Assembly (NCBI GenBank): GCA_019636445.1 | Contig: JAHBXO010000003.1 | Location: forward strand, 229,213 to 293,212 | Source of the DNA: Gemmataceae bacterium | GTDB lineage: Bacteria; Planctomycetota; Planctomycetia; Gemmatales; Gemmataceae | Length of the DNA: 64,000 nucleotides | Direction of reading: 5' to 3' | Part shown: positions 25,379 to 33,416 of the stretch, piece by piece | How positions within the stretch are numbered: the first letter of the stretch is position 1 | Layout: each line of letters starts with the position of its first letter | Made by a program: the position numbers and the translations under genes | The notes under the pieces: model-generated | Seen by the model: only the letters and a program-made list of their open reading frames with translations | Told to the model about the DNA's origin: nothing | The model's database searches: none

Positions 25379-26473
25379 ATGAAGATCGTCCGTCTCGAGA
25401 CCGACCTCCTGCGCGTGCCACTGCCGCGTGCCGTCTCGCTCCCGACTTCTCAGGATCCGCGCTCCGCGAAGGATGTCGACGTCGTCGTCGTTCGCATCGT
25501 CACCGACGGGCCGCATGTCGGCCTCGGGTTCACCTACAGCTTCGGTGGCGGGGCCTCGATCCGCTCGCTGCTCGACTCCGCCGTCACGCCGATTCTCTCC
25601 GGAGAAGACCCGACGCTGATCGAACGGCTCTTCCTGCGCTCGCAGCACGAACTCGAAACCGTCGGCTTCGCCGGCCTCGCCGCCCGCGCATACGCGGCCG
25701 TCGACTTCGCGCTCTGGGACCTGAAGGGCAAGGCCGCGAACCTGCCGGTCTACAAACTGCTCGGCGGCTATCGAACGAAACTCAAAGCAATCGTCTCCGA
25801 CACGGCGACGCCGGCACTCGGTGTGAAGACGGCCGTGAAGGAAACGCGCGCGGCGCTCGACGCCGGCGCGGCGGGCGTGATCGTCGAAATCGGGACCGCC
25901 GACCCGGACATCGACGCCGACCGCGTGCGCTCGCTCCGCGAGGCGGTGCCGGAAGGGGCCTGGTTCGAAATCTCGGCAAACGCCCGCTACGACTTCTCGA
26001 CGGCGCTCTGGATGGGCCGCATGTGCGAAGAGGAGTTCGCGATCGACGGCTTCTCGGACCCGCTGCGGAACGACGACGTCGAAGGTCTGAAGCGATTGCT
26101 GGACCGGCTCGAAGTGGCGGTCAGCGCCGGGTTCCTGGCGGATCGCGTCGAGGACTTCGTTCGCCTGCTGGATCGCGGCGGTCTCTCGGCGGTGCGCGTC
26201 GATCCCGTGCGACTCGGTGGCCTCACGCCGGCGCGGAAGGTGGCGCAACTCGCCGAACTCAAGCACGTCGCGGTCTGCCCGGTGCGGTTGCCGGAGATCG
26301 GCGCGCACCTCGCCGCCGGTTGCGTGCTCGGCCGCGTCTGCGAATCGGTCGACTGGTTCGCGGACTTGTTCACGGGCGGGCCGCAGTTCCACGACGGGCA
26401 GTTCGTCGTGCCCGACGCGCCGGGGTTGGGGATCGACGTCAACGAAGCCTACGCCAAAAAGCATCGGGTCTAA
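25379..26473 (+). CDS. Enolase-superfamily protein, probably catalytically dead
   Basis: A 364-residue protein with the two-domain mandelate racemase/muconate-lactonising fold: N-terminal capping domain, then AVDFALWDLKGKAANLPVYKLLGG and a beta/alpha barrel ending LGGLTPARKVAQLAEL. The functional residues are gone by position. The K-x-K strand end reads I168-V-E170 before IG, the first metal ligand (D of DAN) is S199 in SAN, the second (E of EEP/EQP) is S226 in FSDP, and the third (ADE) is A250-G251-F252. The flanking barrel sequence is well kept. ATG at 25379 or 25370 (the latter overlaps the livF stop as ATGA). Last gene of the Liv operon; a binding or regulatory role is possible. Confidence 0.85.
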   Translation: MKIVRLETDLLRVPLPRAVSLPTSQDPRSAKDVDVVVVRIVTDGPHVGLGFTYSFGGGASIRSLLDSAVTPILSGEDPTLIERLFLRSQHELETVGFAGLAARAYAAVDFALWDLKGKAANLPVYKLLGGYRTKLKAIVSDTATPALGVKTAVKETRAALDAGAAGVIVEIGTADPDIDADRVRSLREAVPEGAWFEISANARYDFSTALWMGRMCEEEFAIDGFSDPLRNDDVEGLKRLLDRLEVAVSAGFLADRVEDFVRLLDRGGLSAVRVDPVRLGGLTPARKVAQLAELKHVAVCPVRLPEIGAHLAAGCVLGRVCESVDWFADLFTGGPQFHDGQFVVPDAPGLGIDVNEAYAKKHRV

Positions 26474-26476
26474 CTC

Positions 26477-26520
26477 GCGTCTTTCCGCCGCCCCCGCGCC
26501 ACCCTTCGGCGGAAAGACGC
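26477..26520 (+). terminator. Stem-loop at the end of the Liv operon
   Basis: A perfect 14-bp inverted repeat (GCGTCTTTCCGCCG with its complement) around a 16-base C-rich loop starts 3 bases after the operon's last stop codon. There is no U-tract, so termination or mRNA-end protection is inferred from position and stem strength. Confidence 0.6.
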
Positions 26521-26758
26521 AACATTTCCGGAAGCGCCGTAGCCGGGCAACGACTTACGTCGATTGGACGGTGACGGGATCTTGTGTGAAACGCATTCTC
26601 ACCGACGATTCCCTTCGAATGAACTCTGCGTAATCCGACCAAGACAATCTAAAGATCGTCATGCCGATTGGGTCGGACGCATCGCACGTTTTCGAGGGCA
26701 TCTTCTTGAACCCGCGGTCGTGCCTATAACAGCCGCCATTCCCAACCGGAGTTTCGCC
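26521..26758. other. Gap upstream of the Rid-family gene
   Basis: About 240 bases with no credible ORF. GCCTATAAC at 26723-26731 contains TATAAC (26725-26730), a likely -10 box 28 bases before the Rid gene start. A -35 at proper spacing is not obvious. Confidence 0.4.
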
Positions 26759-27223
26759 ATGTCCAAGCCCGAAGAGCAAGTCGCGAAGTTGCACCTCGTG
26801 TTCCCAAGCATTCCGAAACCGGTCGCCGTGTACAAACCGGCCGTGCGCGTCGGGAACATCGTCTACGTCTCCGGACACGGACCGCTCAAACTCGACGGCG
26901 GCTATATCCTTGGCTGCGTCGGCAAGGACCTCACGCTCGATCAGGGCAAGGAGGCGGCGCGGCAGACCGGCCTCGCGATCCTCGCAACTCTGCGGAATTT
27001 CCTCGGCTCGCTCGACAAGATCAAACGGCTCGTCAAGTCGTTCGGCATGGTGAACTGCACCGCCGACTTCAAGGATCAGCCGAAGGTCATCAACGGCTAC
27101 TCGGAGCTGATGAAAGAAGTGTTTGGCGACGACGCCGGCGTCGGTGCCCGCAGCGCCGTGGGTCACAACGCGCTGCCGAACGGCATGGCGGTCGAGATCG
27201 AAGCGATTTTTGAAGTGGAATGA
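26759..27223 (+). CDS. Rid (YjgF/YER057c/UK114) family protein
   Basis: A 154-residue cytoplasmic member of the longer Rid subgroup. Visible: VGNIVYVSGHGPL, the helix with ARQTGLAILATLRNFLGSLDKIKRLVK, and the C-terminal segment GARSAVGHNALPNGMAVEIEAIFEVE, which keeps the arginine (in ARS) that binds the substrate carboxylate in RidA deaminases, as well as the VEIEAIF end. Rid proteins hydrolyse reactive enamine/imine intermediates; the substrate of this subgroup is not known. The longer frame upstream has no start signal; ATG at 26759 fits the family. Convergent with the next gene, whose stop is 3 bases away. Confidence 0.85.
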   Translation: MSKPEEQVAKLHLVFPSIPKPVAVYKPAVRVGNIVYVSGHGPLKLDGGYILGCVGKDLTLDQGKEAARQTGLAILATLRNFLGSLDKIKRLVKSFGMVNCTADFKDQPKVINGYSELMKEVFGDDAGVGARSAVGHNALPNGMAVEIEAIFEVE

Positions 27224-27226
27224 CGC

Positions 27227-27595
27227 TCACGCCTTGAGCACCGCGCCGTGGACGGCCGAGACGATCCCCGCCACGCCGGCGGACTCCACGGCCATCGCGG
27301 CACCGATCAGCGAGGCGAACCTTAAGGCCTGGTCGCAGATACTCGGCGCGACCAGGACGACAGCGGAATCCTCCGGCACGGCGCTCACGACCTTCGCCGT
27401 GCCGAGTTGATCGTGCGATTCGTACGGAACGACAACCGCGCAGGCCGGCGACCGGACCGCCTCCTGCCGGGCCGCCTCGCCCGAATCCGCCGAGCGAACC
27501 TCCCAGCCCAAGAGCCGTAATTCATCCGCGACCTGGGTCGCCAGCTTCGATCCACCCAACCCCAAAACGACCCGACCCTGTTCCGTTTGACACAT
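27227..27595 (-). CDS. Degenerate receiver-like small protein
   Basis: A 122-residue cytoplasmic protein. Its strand/helix pattern matches a response-regulator receiver domain: VVLGLGG, then ELRLLGWEVRSADSGEAARQEAV, ACAVVVPYES, SAVVLVAPS, LIGAAMAVESAGVAGIVSAVHGAVL. The acidic pair of strand 1 is replaced by LG, the phospho-acceptor Asp by Pro (VVVPYES), and the conserved Lys is absent, so it could not be phosphorylated in the usual way. Start at 27595 chosen because GGAGGAG lies 6 bases upstream. A stand-alone pseudo-receiver is my reading of the pattern; a homology search was not possible. Confidence 0.65.
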   Translation of the reverse strand: MCQTEQGRVVLGLGGSKLATQVADELRLLGWEVRSADSGEAARQEAVRSPACAVVVPYESHDQLGTAKVVSAVPEDSAVVLVAPSICDQALRFASLIGAAMAVESAGVAGIVSAVHGAVLKA

Positions 27596-27835
27596 ACTTC
27601 GGCTCCTCCGGTTGCCTCTTTGCGCCGGAAACGACACTACCTCTTCGAATGTAGTTCGCTCAAACCCGGCCGAACTTGCGCGTCGGCGACAAAGATTCCT
27701 GCAAATGGCAGGGGTGGAAGCGGGAACTCCCTGCGATACAACACCCCAACATTACGACGCGATAGGATACGGAGTTTCACGTGCCCTGTCGCGGTCGGTT
27801 GCCCCGAAGTTCCCCACCCTCCCGAGGTTTCCAAC

Positions 27836-28777
27836 ATGGCGAAGGCCCGCATTTCCATCGGCACCTGGGCTTACCTGTTCAATCAAGAGACGCCGACGAA
27901 CGACTTTCATGTCATTTTGCACAAGCTGCAGGACCTCGGATACGACGGCGTGGAACTCGGCAGCTTCGGCCCGCACCCCTCGCCGGCGACGCACCCGACG
28001 AAGGCGAAGCGCCAGAAATTGAAAAAGGAGATCGCTGACCACGGCCTCGCGCTCTCCGCCATCGCCGTCGACCTCTGGGCGTTCAAAACCCCCGGCGTCA
28101 GCATCCTCGACGAGATTCCCTCGGCCTACACGACGGCGTTCCTCGGCTGGTGCCACTTCGCGGCCGACCTCGACGTGAAGACCATCCGCGTCGACACCGT
28201 GCTTGCGCCGAACTTCTTCGATACCGAGGAGGGGAAGAAGATCGGCTACGACGCCGGGATGGAGCGGTTCATCAAGGTATGGGACACCTGTAGCAAGATC
28301 GCGGCCGATTTCGGCATGAACATCTGCTGGGAATTCGAGCCGGGATTCGTCTTCAACAAGCCGAGCGAGATTTTCAAGATCGTCGATGGCGTGCGTTCGC
28401 TGGGGAACCCGAACTTCGGCGTGCTCTACGACACCTGCCACGCGCACATGGTCGCGGGCATCGGTGCGAACCACCAGGGCGAGAAGGAATTGCTCGCGGG
28501 AGGTGCGCTGGAACTGTTGGAGAAGCTCAAAGGGAAGATCACGCACGTCCACGTCATCGACAGCGACGGCAGCTTGAACGAGCACAACACGTCGACGCAC
28601 AACCCATTCGGCACCGGGCACCTGAAATTCGACGAGTTGTTCCCGGCGATCCAGGCCGCCGGCGTACCGAACGACTGGTGGTGCGTGGATCTCTGCTTCT
28701 GGCCGAACGCGTGGGAAGTGACGGCCGACAGCAAGAAGTTCCTGGATAAGATGCGAGGGAAGTACGCGGCGGCGTGA
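27836..28777 (+). CDS. Sugar phosphate isomerase/epimerase (xylose isomerase-like TIM barrel)
   Basis: A 313-residue protein of the AP-endonuclease-2/xylose isomerase-like barrel family. N-terminal ISIGTWAYLFN, LGYDGVELGSFGPHPSP, the metal-site strands ICWEFEPG, VLYDTCHAHM, ITHVHVIDSDG and WWCVDLCFWP supply the expected Glu, Asp, His and Glu/Asp ligands. It has no signal peptide, so it is cytoplasmic, unlike many planctomycete members. ATG at 27836 follows GAGGTTTCCAAC; the longer frame upstream has no support. The substrate is unknown; it may work with the Gfo/Idh/MocA oxidoreductase 2.3 kb away, a frequent pairing in this phylum. Confidence 0.88.
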   Translation: MAKARISIGTWAYLFNQETPTNDFHVILHKLQDLGYDGVELGSFGPHPSPATHPTKAKRQKLKKEIADHGLALSAIAVDLWAFKTPGVSILDEIPSAYTTAFLGWCHFAADLDVKTIRVDTVLAPNFFDTEEGKKIGYDAGMERFIKVWDTCSKIAADFGMNICWEFEPGFVFNKPSEIFKIVDGVRSLGNPNFGVLYDTCHAHMVAGIGANHQGEKELLAGGALELLEKLKGKITHVHVIDSDGSLNEHNTSTHNPFGTGHLKFDELFPAIQAAGVPNDWWCVDLCFWPNAWEVTADSKKFLDKMRGKYAAA

Positions 28778-28793
28778 TGGGGAGGGATGGGCG

Positions 28794-29465
28794 ATGGTCG
28801 TCAAGTCTCCACCAGCTGGGGAAATCGAAACCCTGGCCGATCTTCACGAACGGCTGGGGTTCGTCCCGTTGCACCGCATCAGGATGAATCCGAAACCCGG
28901 AACCGCGACCGAGAAGGACGTGCTGCGTTTTTTGGAGTCGGTCGACAAGCGGATCTACGAACTCGTCGACGGCACGCTGGTGGAGAAGGCGATGGGAATG
29001 CGGGAATCGCTCCTGGCGGCATTCATCATCCAACAATTACGGAATCACATCCAATCCACCGATCTCGGACTAGTGAGTGGGGCCGATGGGCCGTATCGAA
29101 TGCTCCATGGCAATGTCCGCTATCCCGACGTCGGATACATTCCATGGGAATCGATCGAAGGCGACGAATTGCCCGACGAAAAGATCTGGTCGATCACGCC
29201 CGCACTCGCCGTCGAGGTCATGAGCGAATCGAACACGGAGGCTGAAATCCAGCGAAAGATGGGCGAACTGTTCGCTCGCGGCTGTCAATTAATCTGGGTA
29301 ATCGATCCACCGACTCGTACGGCTCGCGCCTTCACTTCACCAAAAAAAGTGAAAGTCGTCGAACCGTCGGGCGATCTCGACGGCGGCAAAGTCCTGCCCG
29401 GATTTCGCCTTCCGCTCGCCAGCGTCTTCGCGAGTCTACAACGAAGGAAACGGAAGACTCGGTAA
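28794..29465 (+). CDS. Uma2 family (DUF820) PD-(D/E)XK nuclease-fold protein
   Basis: A 223-residue protein. After a 40-residue lead come VDKRIYELVDGTLVEKAMG (the family's entry motif), then GNVRYPDVGYIP and ALAVEVMSESNTEAEIQRKM, giving the D...E-x-(S) metal-binding pair of the nuclease fold, and GCQLIWVIDPPTRTARAF. Uma2 genes are very numerous in planctomycetes and cyanobacteria and usually single; activity is unproven. GGGAGGG lies 5-11 bases before the ATG. It starts 17 bases after the isomerase gene and may be co-transcribed. Confidence 0.9.
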   Translation: MVVKSPPAGEIETLADLHERLGFVPLHRIRMNPKPGTATEKDVLRFLESVDKRIYELVDGTLVEKAMGMRESLLAAFIIQQLRNHIQSTDLGLVSGADGPYRMLHGNVRYPDVGYIPWESIEGDELPDEKIWSITPALAVEVMSESNTEAEIQRKMGELFARGCQLIWVIDPPTRTARAFTSPKKVKVVEPSGDLDGGKVLPGFRLPLASVFASLQRRKRKTR

Positions 29466-29481
29466 TTCATTTGAGGTGTCC

Positions 29482-30372
29482 ATGTTCGCAACCGCGATTG
29501 TCACATCACTTCTGCTTGCACACTGCGAGCCCGCTTCCCTCGAAAGCCGCGTGAAGCCCTTCATCGACGCCCACAAGGGAAAGGTCGCCGTCGCGGTCAA
29601 GAATCTCGCCACCGGCGAGACGTGGAGCCACAACGCCGACGAGGTGATGCAGACGGCGAGCCTGATCAAGGTCGCGATCATGGTCGAAGCCTACCGCCAG
29701 GCCGACAGCAAGACACTCGATCTCGGCAAGATGGTCACGCTCACGAAAGACGACAAGGTCCAGGGTTCGGGCATTCTCACCTCGCACTTCTCGGATGGCG
29801 CGTCCTTCCCGGTCCGCGACGCCGTGAGACTGATGATGGTCTACAGCGACAACACGGCCACAAACCTCGTGCTCGATCAGGTCGGCATCAAGAACGTGAA
29901 CGCGACGATGGCGAAGCTCGGCTTCCCGGAGACTCGCATCAACGCCAAGGTCTTCAAAGGCAGCACCACGAGCGTCGATCCGGAGCGCACGAAGAAGTAC
30001 TCCCTCGGCAGCACGACCGCCAACGACATGGTCAAGTTGCTCGAACTCATCCAGACGGAGAAGGCGGCGTCGGCCGAGTCGTGCAAGGCCATGCTCGGCC
30101 ACATGAAGGCCTGCACGGACAAGGATACGGTGATGCGATTTCTCCCCGCCGGCACAATCGTCGCACACAAGGGCGGCGCGACAAACCAGGTCCGCACGAA
30201 CGCGGCGATCATCTACGTGCCGGATGCCGAGGACAAGAAGAAGGCGATTCCCGTGGCGCTGTGCGTGCTGACGAACGAGAACGCGGATCAACGATGGGTG
30301 ATCGACAATGCCGGGCAGTTGATCGTCGCGAAAATCGGGAAGGCCGTTTACGACCACTTCCAGAAGAAGTAG
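29482..30372 (+). CDS. Class A beta-lactamase-fold serine hydrolase, exported
   Basis: A 296-residue protein. N-terminal signal sequence (LLLAHCEPA could even be a lipobox with Cys15). Active-site motifs of the serine beta-lactamase/penicillin-binding fold: S60-L-I-K63, Y-S122-D-N124, and HKGGA in place of KTG. The omega-loop Glu (E166 in class A, E-x-x-L-N) is not found; the corresponding stretch reads TRINAKVFKGSTTSVDPERTKK. It therefore belongs to the Beta-lactamase2-type hydrolases and may not turn over penicillins. ATG chosen with TTGAGG upstream; a GTG lies two codons earlier. Confidence 0.83.
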   Translation: MFATAIVTSLLLAHCEPASLESRVKPFIDAHKGKVAVAVKNLATGETWSHNADEVMQTASLIKVAIMVEAYRQADSKTLDLGKMVTLTKDDKVQGSGILTSHFSDGASFPVRDAVRLMMVYSDNTATNLVLDQVGIKNVNATMAKLGFPETRINAKVFKGSTTSVDPERTKKYSLGSTTANDMVKLLELIQTEKAASAESCKAMLGHMKACTDKDTVMRFLPAGTIVAHKGGATNQVRTNAAIIYVPDAEDKKKAIPVALCVLTNENADQRWVIDNAGQLIVAKIGKAVYDHFQKK

Positions 30373-30404
30373 CCGCACGATTGAAGACGATGAAGACACG
30401 ATCA
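30372..30404 (+). repeat. Upstream copy of the GxxExxY-flanking repeat
   Basis: GCCGCACGATTGAAGACGAT and the following bases match the left arm of the perfect inverted repeat at 30868-30952, with a single inserted T. It starts with the last base of the preceding stop codon and ends 26 bases before the GxxExxY start codon. Confidence 0.85.
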
Positions 30405-30430
30405 GAGGAAAGACATTTGGAGAGTGCGTG

Positions 30431-30913
30431 ATGCCCGATCCGCATTACGATCCCGATGTTTTCCGGCATCGGGAAATGACCGAAAAGGTCATTGGCGTCT
30501 TCTACGACGTTTACAACGAATTGGGATTCGGTTTTCTGGAGAGTGTGTACCAGGAATCGCTGGCGATCGCCTTGGAAGAAGCAGGATTCGTCGTCGGACG
30601 GTTGGTGCGGTTGCCGGTTTGGTTTCGAGGCCGCAAAGTCGGCGATTTCGTGGCGGACATCATCGTGAACGGCCTCGTCGTGCTCGAACTGAAAGCAGTC
30701 GACGCGCTTGCAGGCGTGCACGAGTCGCAACTGCTCAACTATCTGAAGGCAACCGAGATCGAAGTCGGCTTACTCCTCAATTTCGGACCGAAGCCGCAGG
30801 TCAAGCGACGGGCCTTCGCGAACAACCGAAAGCGTCTTCGCCCCAAGATTGAACATGAAATGGAACAGCCGCACGATGAAGACGATGAAGACACGATCAA
30901 AACCAAATCATGA
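30431..30913 (+). CDS. GxxExxY protein (PD-(D/E)XK nuclease fold)
   Basis: A 160-residue protein named after its motif, here GFLESVY within LGFGFLESVYQESLAIALEE. The rest fits the family: VADIIVNGLVVLELKAVDAL with the D...E-x-K metal site, HESQLLNYLKATEIEVGLLLNFG, and VKRRAF. Small stand-alone nuclease-fold proteins of unknown role, common in planctomycetes and other bacteria. Unusually, the last 15 residues (acidic, PHDEDDEDTIKTKS) are encoded by one arm of an inverted repeat, and another copy of the repeat precedes the gene. TTGGAGAG 6 bases before the ATG. Confidence 0.9.
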   Translation: MPDPHYDPDVFRHREMTEKVIGVFYDVYNELGFGFLESVYQESLAIALEEAGFVVGRLVRLPVWFRGRKVGDFVADIIVNGLVVLELKAVDALAGVHESQLLNYLKATEIEVGLLLNFGPKPQVKRRAFANNRKRLRPKIEHEMEQPHDEDDEDTIKTKS

Positions 30914-30952
30914 TTTTTTCTGATCGTGTCTTCATCGTCTTCATCGTGCGGC
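30868..30952. repeat. Perfect 32-bp inverted repeat at the 3' end of the GxxExxY gene
   Basis: Left arm 30868-30899 and right arm 30921-30952 are exact complements, separated by 21 bases that include the stop codon. The hairpin would form in the mRNA and could act as a terminator or stabiliser, but no U-tract follows. It shares its sequence with the copies at 30372-30404 and 30992-31023. Confidence 0.9.
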
Positions 30953-30991
30953 AAACTCCTCCTCAAGCCAATTCGAACTCGTCTTGATTTC

Positions 30992-31023
30992 TGATCGCGT
31001 CTTCATCGAATTAATCGTGCGGC
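30992..31023 (-). repeat. Third, decayed copy of the GxxExxY-flanking repeat
   Basis: TGATCGCGTCTTCATCG...ATCGTGCGGC matches the right arm at 30921-30952 except for a block of changes in the middle (GAATTA). It lies in the leader of the oxidoreductase gene, 25 bases before its ATG. Confidence 0.75.
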
Positions 31024-31048
31024 AGTATTCTCCTCCAGGGATGATTTC

Positions 31049-32197
31049 ATGTCCAAGAAACCTCTCCGCGTCGGTATGATCGGCTACGGCTTCATGGGCC
31101 GGGCGCACTCGAACGCTTACAAGCAAGTCGGACAGTTCTTTCCCTCGCAGCACCAGGTCGTCCTCCAGGCAGCCTGCGCCCGCAACGAGGCCGAGATCAA
31201 GAAGTTCGCCGACCAGTGGGGCTACGCCTCCATCGAGACCGACTGGCGGAAGCTGCTCGATCGCAAGGACATCGACGTCGTCGACATCTGCACGCCGAAC
31301 AACCTGCACAAGGAGATCGCAGTCGCGGCGGCACAGGCCGGCAAGATGATCCTCTGCGAGAAGCCGCTGGCGATGGATTCGAAGCAGGGCGCGGAGATGG
31401 TCGCGGCCGTCGAGAAGGCCAAAGTGCCGAACATGGTCTGGTACAACTACCGGCGCATCCCGGCGGTCACACTGGCAAAGAAGCTCATCGACGAAGGCCG
31501 CCTCGGCCGGATCTTCCACTACCGCGCCAAGTTCCTGCAGGACTGGACGATCAACGCCGACCTCCCGCAAGGCGGACAGGGCCTCTGGCGGCTCGACGCC
31601 GCCGCCGCGGGCAGCGGCGTCTCCGGCGACCTCCTCGCCCACTGCATCGATACCGCCGTCTGGCTCAACGGCCGGCTCGACACCGTCTGCTGCATGACCG
31701 AGACGTTCGTCAAGGAACGCAAGCACAACCTCACGGGCAAGGTCGAGAAGGTCGGCATCGACGACGCCTGCATCTTCATGGGCAAGTTCGCCAACGGCTC
31801 GCTTGCGAACTTCGAGTCCACCCGCTACGCCCGCGGCCACAAGGCGCTCTACACCTTCGAGATCAACGGCGAAAAGGCAAGCCTCGCCTGGGACCTGCAC
31901 GACCTGCACCGCCTGCAAATGTTCGATTACAAGGACGACGGCATCATCCGCGGCTGGAAGTCGATCCACGTCACCGACAACGGCGGCGACCACCCGTACA
32001 TGGACAAGTGGTGGGTGCCCGGCCTCGCCATCGGCTACGATGCGAGCTTCACGCACCAGGTCGCCGATTTCATTCAGGGTCTGGAAAGCGGCAAGCCGCA
32101 GGGGCCGACGTTCCGCGACGCGCTCGAGACGCAGCAGATCCTCGACGCAATGCTTGATTCGGCGAAGCAGCAGAAGTGGGTTGAAGTCGCGAAGTGA
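31049..32197 (+). CDS. Gfo/Idh/MocA family oxidoreductase
   Basis: A 382-residue NAD(P)-dependent sugar dehydrogenase family protein without signal peptide, thus cytoplasmic. N-terminal Rossmann fold [17 protein letters not shown], then [34 protein letters not shown] with the catalytic Lys of EKP, and the C-terminal domain with [19 protein letters not shown], where the conserved Asp/His pair lies. Substrate unknown; typical ones are inositols, glucose derivatives and aminosugars. Single gene between the repeat cluster and the alpha-E gene. Confidence 0.93.
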   Translation: MSKKPLRVGMIGYGFMGRAHSNAYKQVGQFFPSQHQVVLQAACARNEAEIKKFADQWGYASIETDWRKLLDRKDIDVVDICTPNNLHKEIAVAAAQAGKMILCEKPLAMDSKQGAEMVAAVEKAKVPNMVWYNYRRIPAVTLAKKLIDEGRLGRIFHYRAKFLQDWTINADLPQGGQGLWRLDAAAAGSGVSGDLLAHCIDTAVWLNGRLDTVCCMTETFVKERKHNLTGKVEKVGIDDACIFMGKFANGSLANFESTRYARGHKALYTFEINGEKASLAWDLHDLHRLQMFDYKDDGIIRGWKSIHVTDNGGDHPYMDKWWVPGLAIGYDASFTHQVADFIQGLESGKPQGPTFRDALETQQILDAMLDSAKQQKWVEVAK

Positions 32198-32320
32198 GTC
32201 TACCACTGCGATTCAGCATGGATCGGCATCACGTTTGCTGTAGGATCAGGCATCCTGTTATCCTTCGCCGTGGGAACGGAATCGAAACGACTCGTTCCGC
32301 GATCATGACGGGTGCCGACC

Positions 32321-33271
32321 ATGCTCTCCCGCGTCGCCGATTGTCTGTTTTGGATCAGCCGCTACCTTGAGCGGGCCGAATCGGTCTCGCGCCTGCTCAA
32401 TGCCACATTCCACCGCGAGTTGGACCTTGCGAGCGTAGCCCCGACCGATGACCACCGCCCTTGGCTTGCGAACCTCTCAATTCTTCAGCAAACATTGCCC
32501 GATTCTTTGGCAGGGGAAGCGTTCCGCCCCGCCGCCGTCGCCGAATGGCTCAGCTTCGACATCACGAATCCGGGCTCGATCATCGGCTGCGTCAACCGTG
32601 CCCGCAACAACGCCCGCAGTATCCGCGGCTCGCTCGGCCCGGAAGTCTGGCGGGCCATCAATGGGCTGTATTGGCAGCTCCGCGAATCCGAATTCGAGCA
32701 CCGCGCCCGACATTCTCCGTTCGACTATTATCAAGCCGTCGAGTCCGGCTGCCACCTGTTTCAAGGCGTCTGCGACGCGACACTGCCGCACGACGAAGGC
32801 TGGGAGTTCATTCGTCTGGGCCGCAATCTCGAACGAGCCGACAAGACGCTGCGGACGTTGCTGGTGAAGTGCGAAGACCTTGCTCGCGGTGCCGACGCGA
32901 CGATGATCGCGTTGGAGTGGGCGGCCGTGTTGAAGGGTGCCAATGCGTTCGAATCCTACCAGCGCCTGAACGCCGGACGCGTGGAACCGGAGCGCGTCAT
33001 CGAATTCCTACTCCTCGATACGACGTTCCCGCGCGCGGTTCGCTTTTGCTTGGAGGAAGCCGCCCGCGCGGTCGCCAGCATAGAAAAGTCGACGGGGGGC
33101 CGGGGCGATGGCCGGGCCGAGCGGCAGTTGGGCCGCGTCATCAGCGAACTGCGTTACGCCGAACCGGGGCAACTGCTCGCCAACGAGTTCTCCGGCCGCC
33201 TGCACCACCTGCTCCAGCAGTGCCTCGCCTTCGGCCGCACCGTCCACGACCAGTACCTGCTCGCAACATGA
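32321..33271 (+). CDS. Alpha-E domain protein (DUF403)
   Basis: A 316-residue all-helical protein with the family start MLSRVADCLFWISRYLERAESVSRLLN, and later NARSIRGSLGPEVWRAINGLYW, FQGVCDATLPHDEGWEFIRLGRNLERADKTLR and FLLLDTTFPRAVRFCLEEA. The start ATG at 32321 is the family's usual start; a GTG at 32312 is also in frame. Alpha-E proteins are genomic partners of a transglutaminase (present, next gene) and of a circularly permuted ATP-grasp enzyme (not seen here), proposed to form a peptide-ligation/cleavage system. Function not demonstrated. Confidence 0.9.
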   Translation: MLSRVADCLFWISRYLERAESVSRLLNATFHRELDLASVAPTDDHRPWLANLSILQQTLPDSLAGEAFRPAAVAEWLSFDITNPGSIIGCVNRARNNARSIRGSLGPEVWRAINGLYWQLRESEFEHRARHSPFDYYQAVESGCHLFQGVCDATLPHDEGWEFIRLGRNLERADKTLRTLLVKCEDLARGADATMIALEWAAVLKGANAFESYQRLNAGRVEPERVIEFLLLDTTFPRAVRFCLEEAARAVASIEKSTGGRGDGRAERQLGRVISELRYAEPGQLLANEFSGRLHHLLQQCLAFGRTVHDQYLLAT

Positions 33272-33273
33272 TC

Positions 33274-33411
33274 GAGTGCGGAGTGCGGAGTGAAAACCAA
33301 AGACCACAACACGTAAACTGCAGGTGGGGACTCATGACTTTCGCTCGGGGCGAGCAACCGTTCGATATCGCCGTCTTGAATTCCGCATTCCGAAATCCGC
33401 ATTCCGAATTT
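33274..33411. repeat. Short GCGGA-type repeats between alpha-E and transglutaminase genes
   Basis: GAGTGCGGAGTGCGGAGTG starts at 33274, and two copies of TCCGCATTCCGAA lie at 33381-33410. The right block is a degenerate reverse complement of the left. They occupy both ends of the 145-base gap between two genes that are usually tightly packed. Confidence 0.65.
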
Positions 33412-33416
33412 GCCCC

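Noticed and set aside
30372..31023. Repeat cluster considered as a short CRISPR or toxin-antitoxin operator
   Set aside because: Copies are in both orientations, unevenly spaced and not separated by unique spacers; the enclosed gene is a GxxExxY protein without an antitoxin partner.
32198..32320. Small hairpin AGGAT-CAGGC-ATCCT after the oxidoreductase gene considered as a terminator
   Set aside because: The stem is only 5 bp and no U-tract follows.
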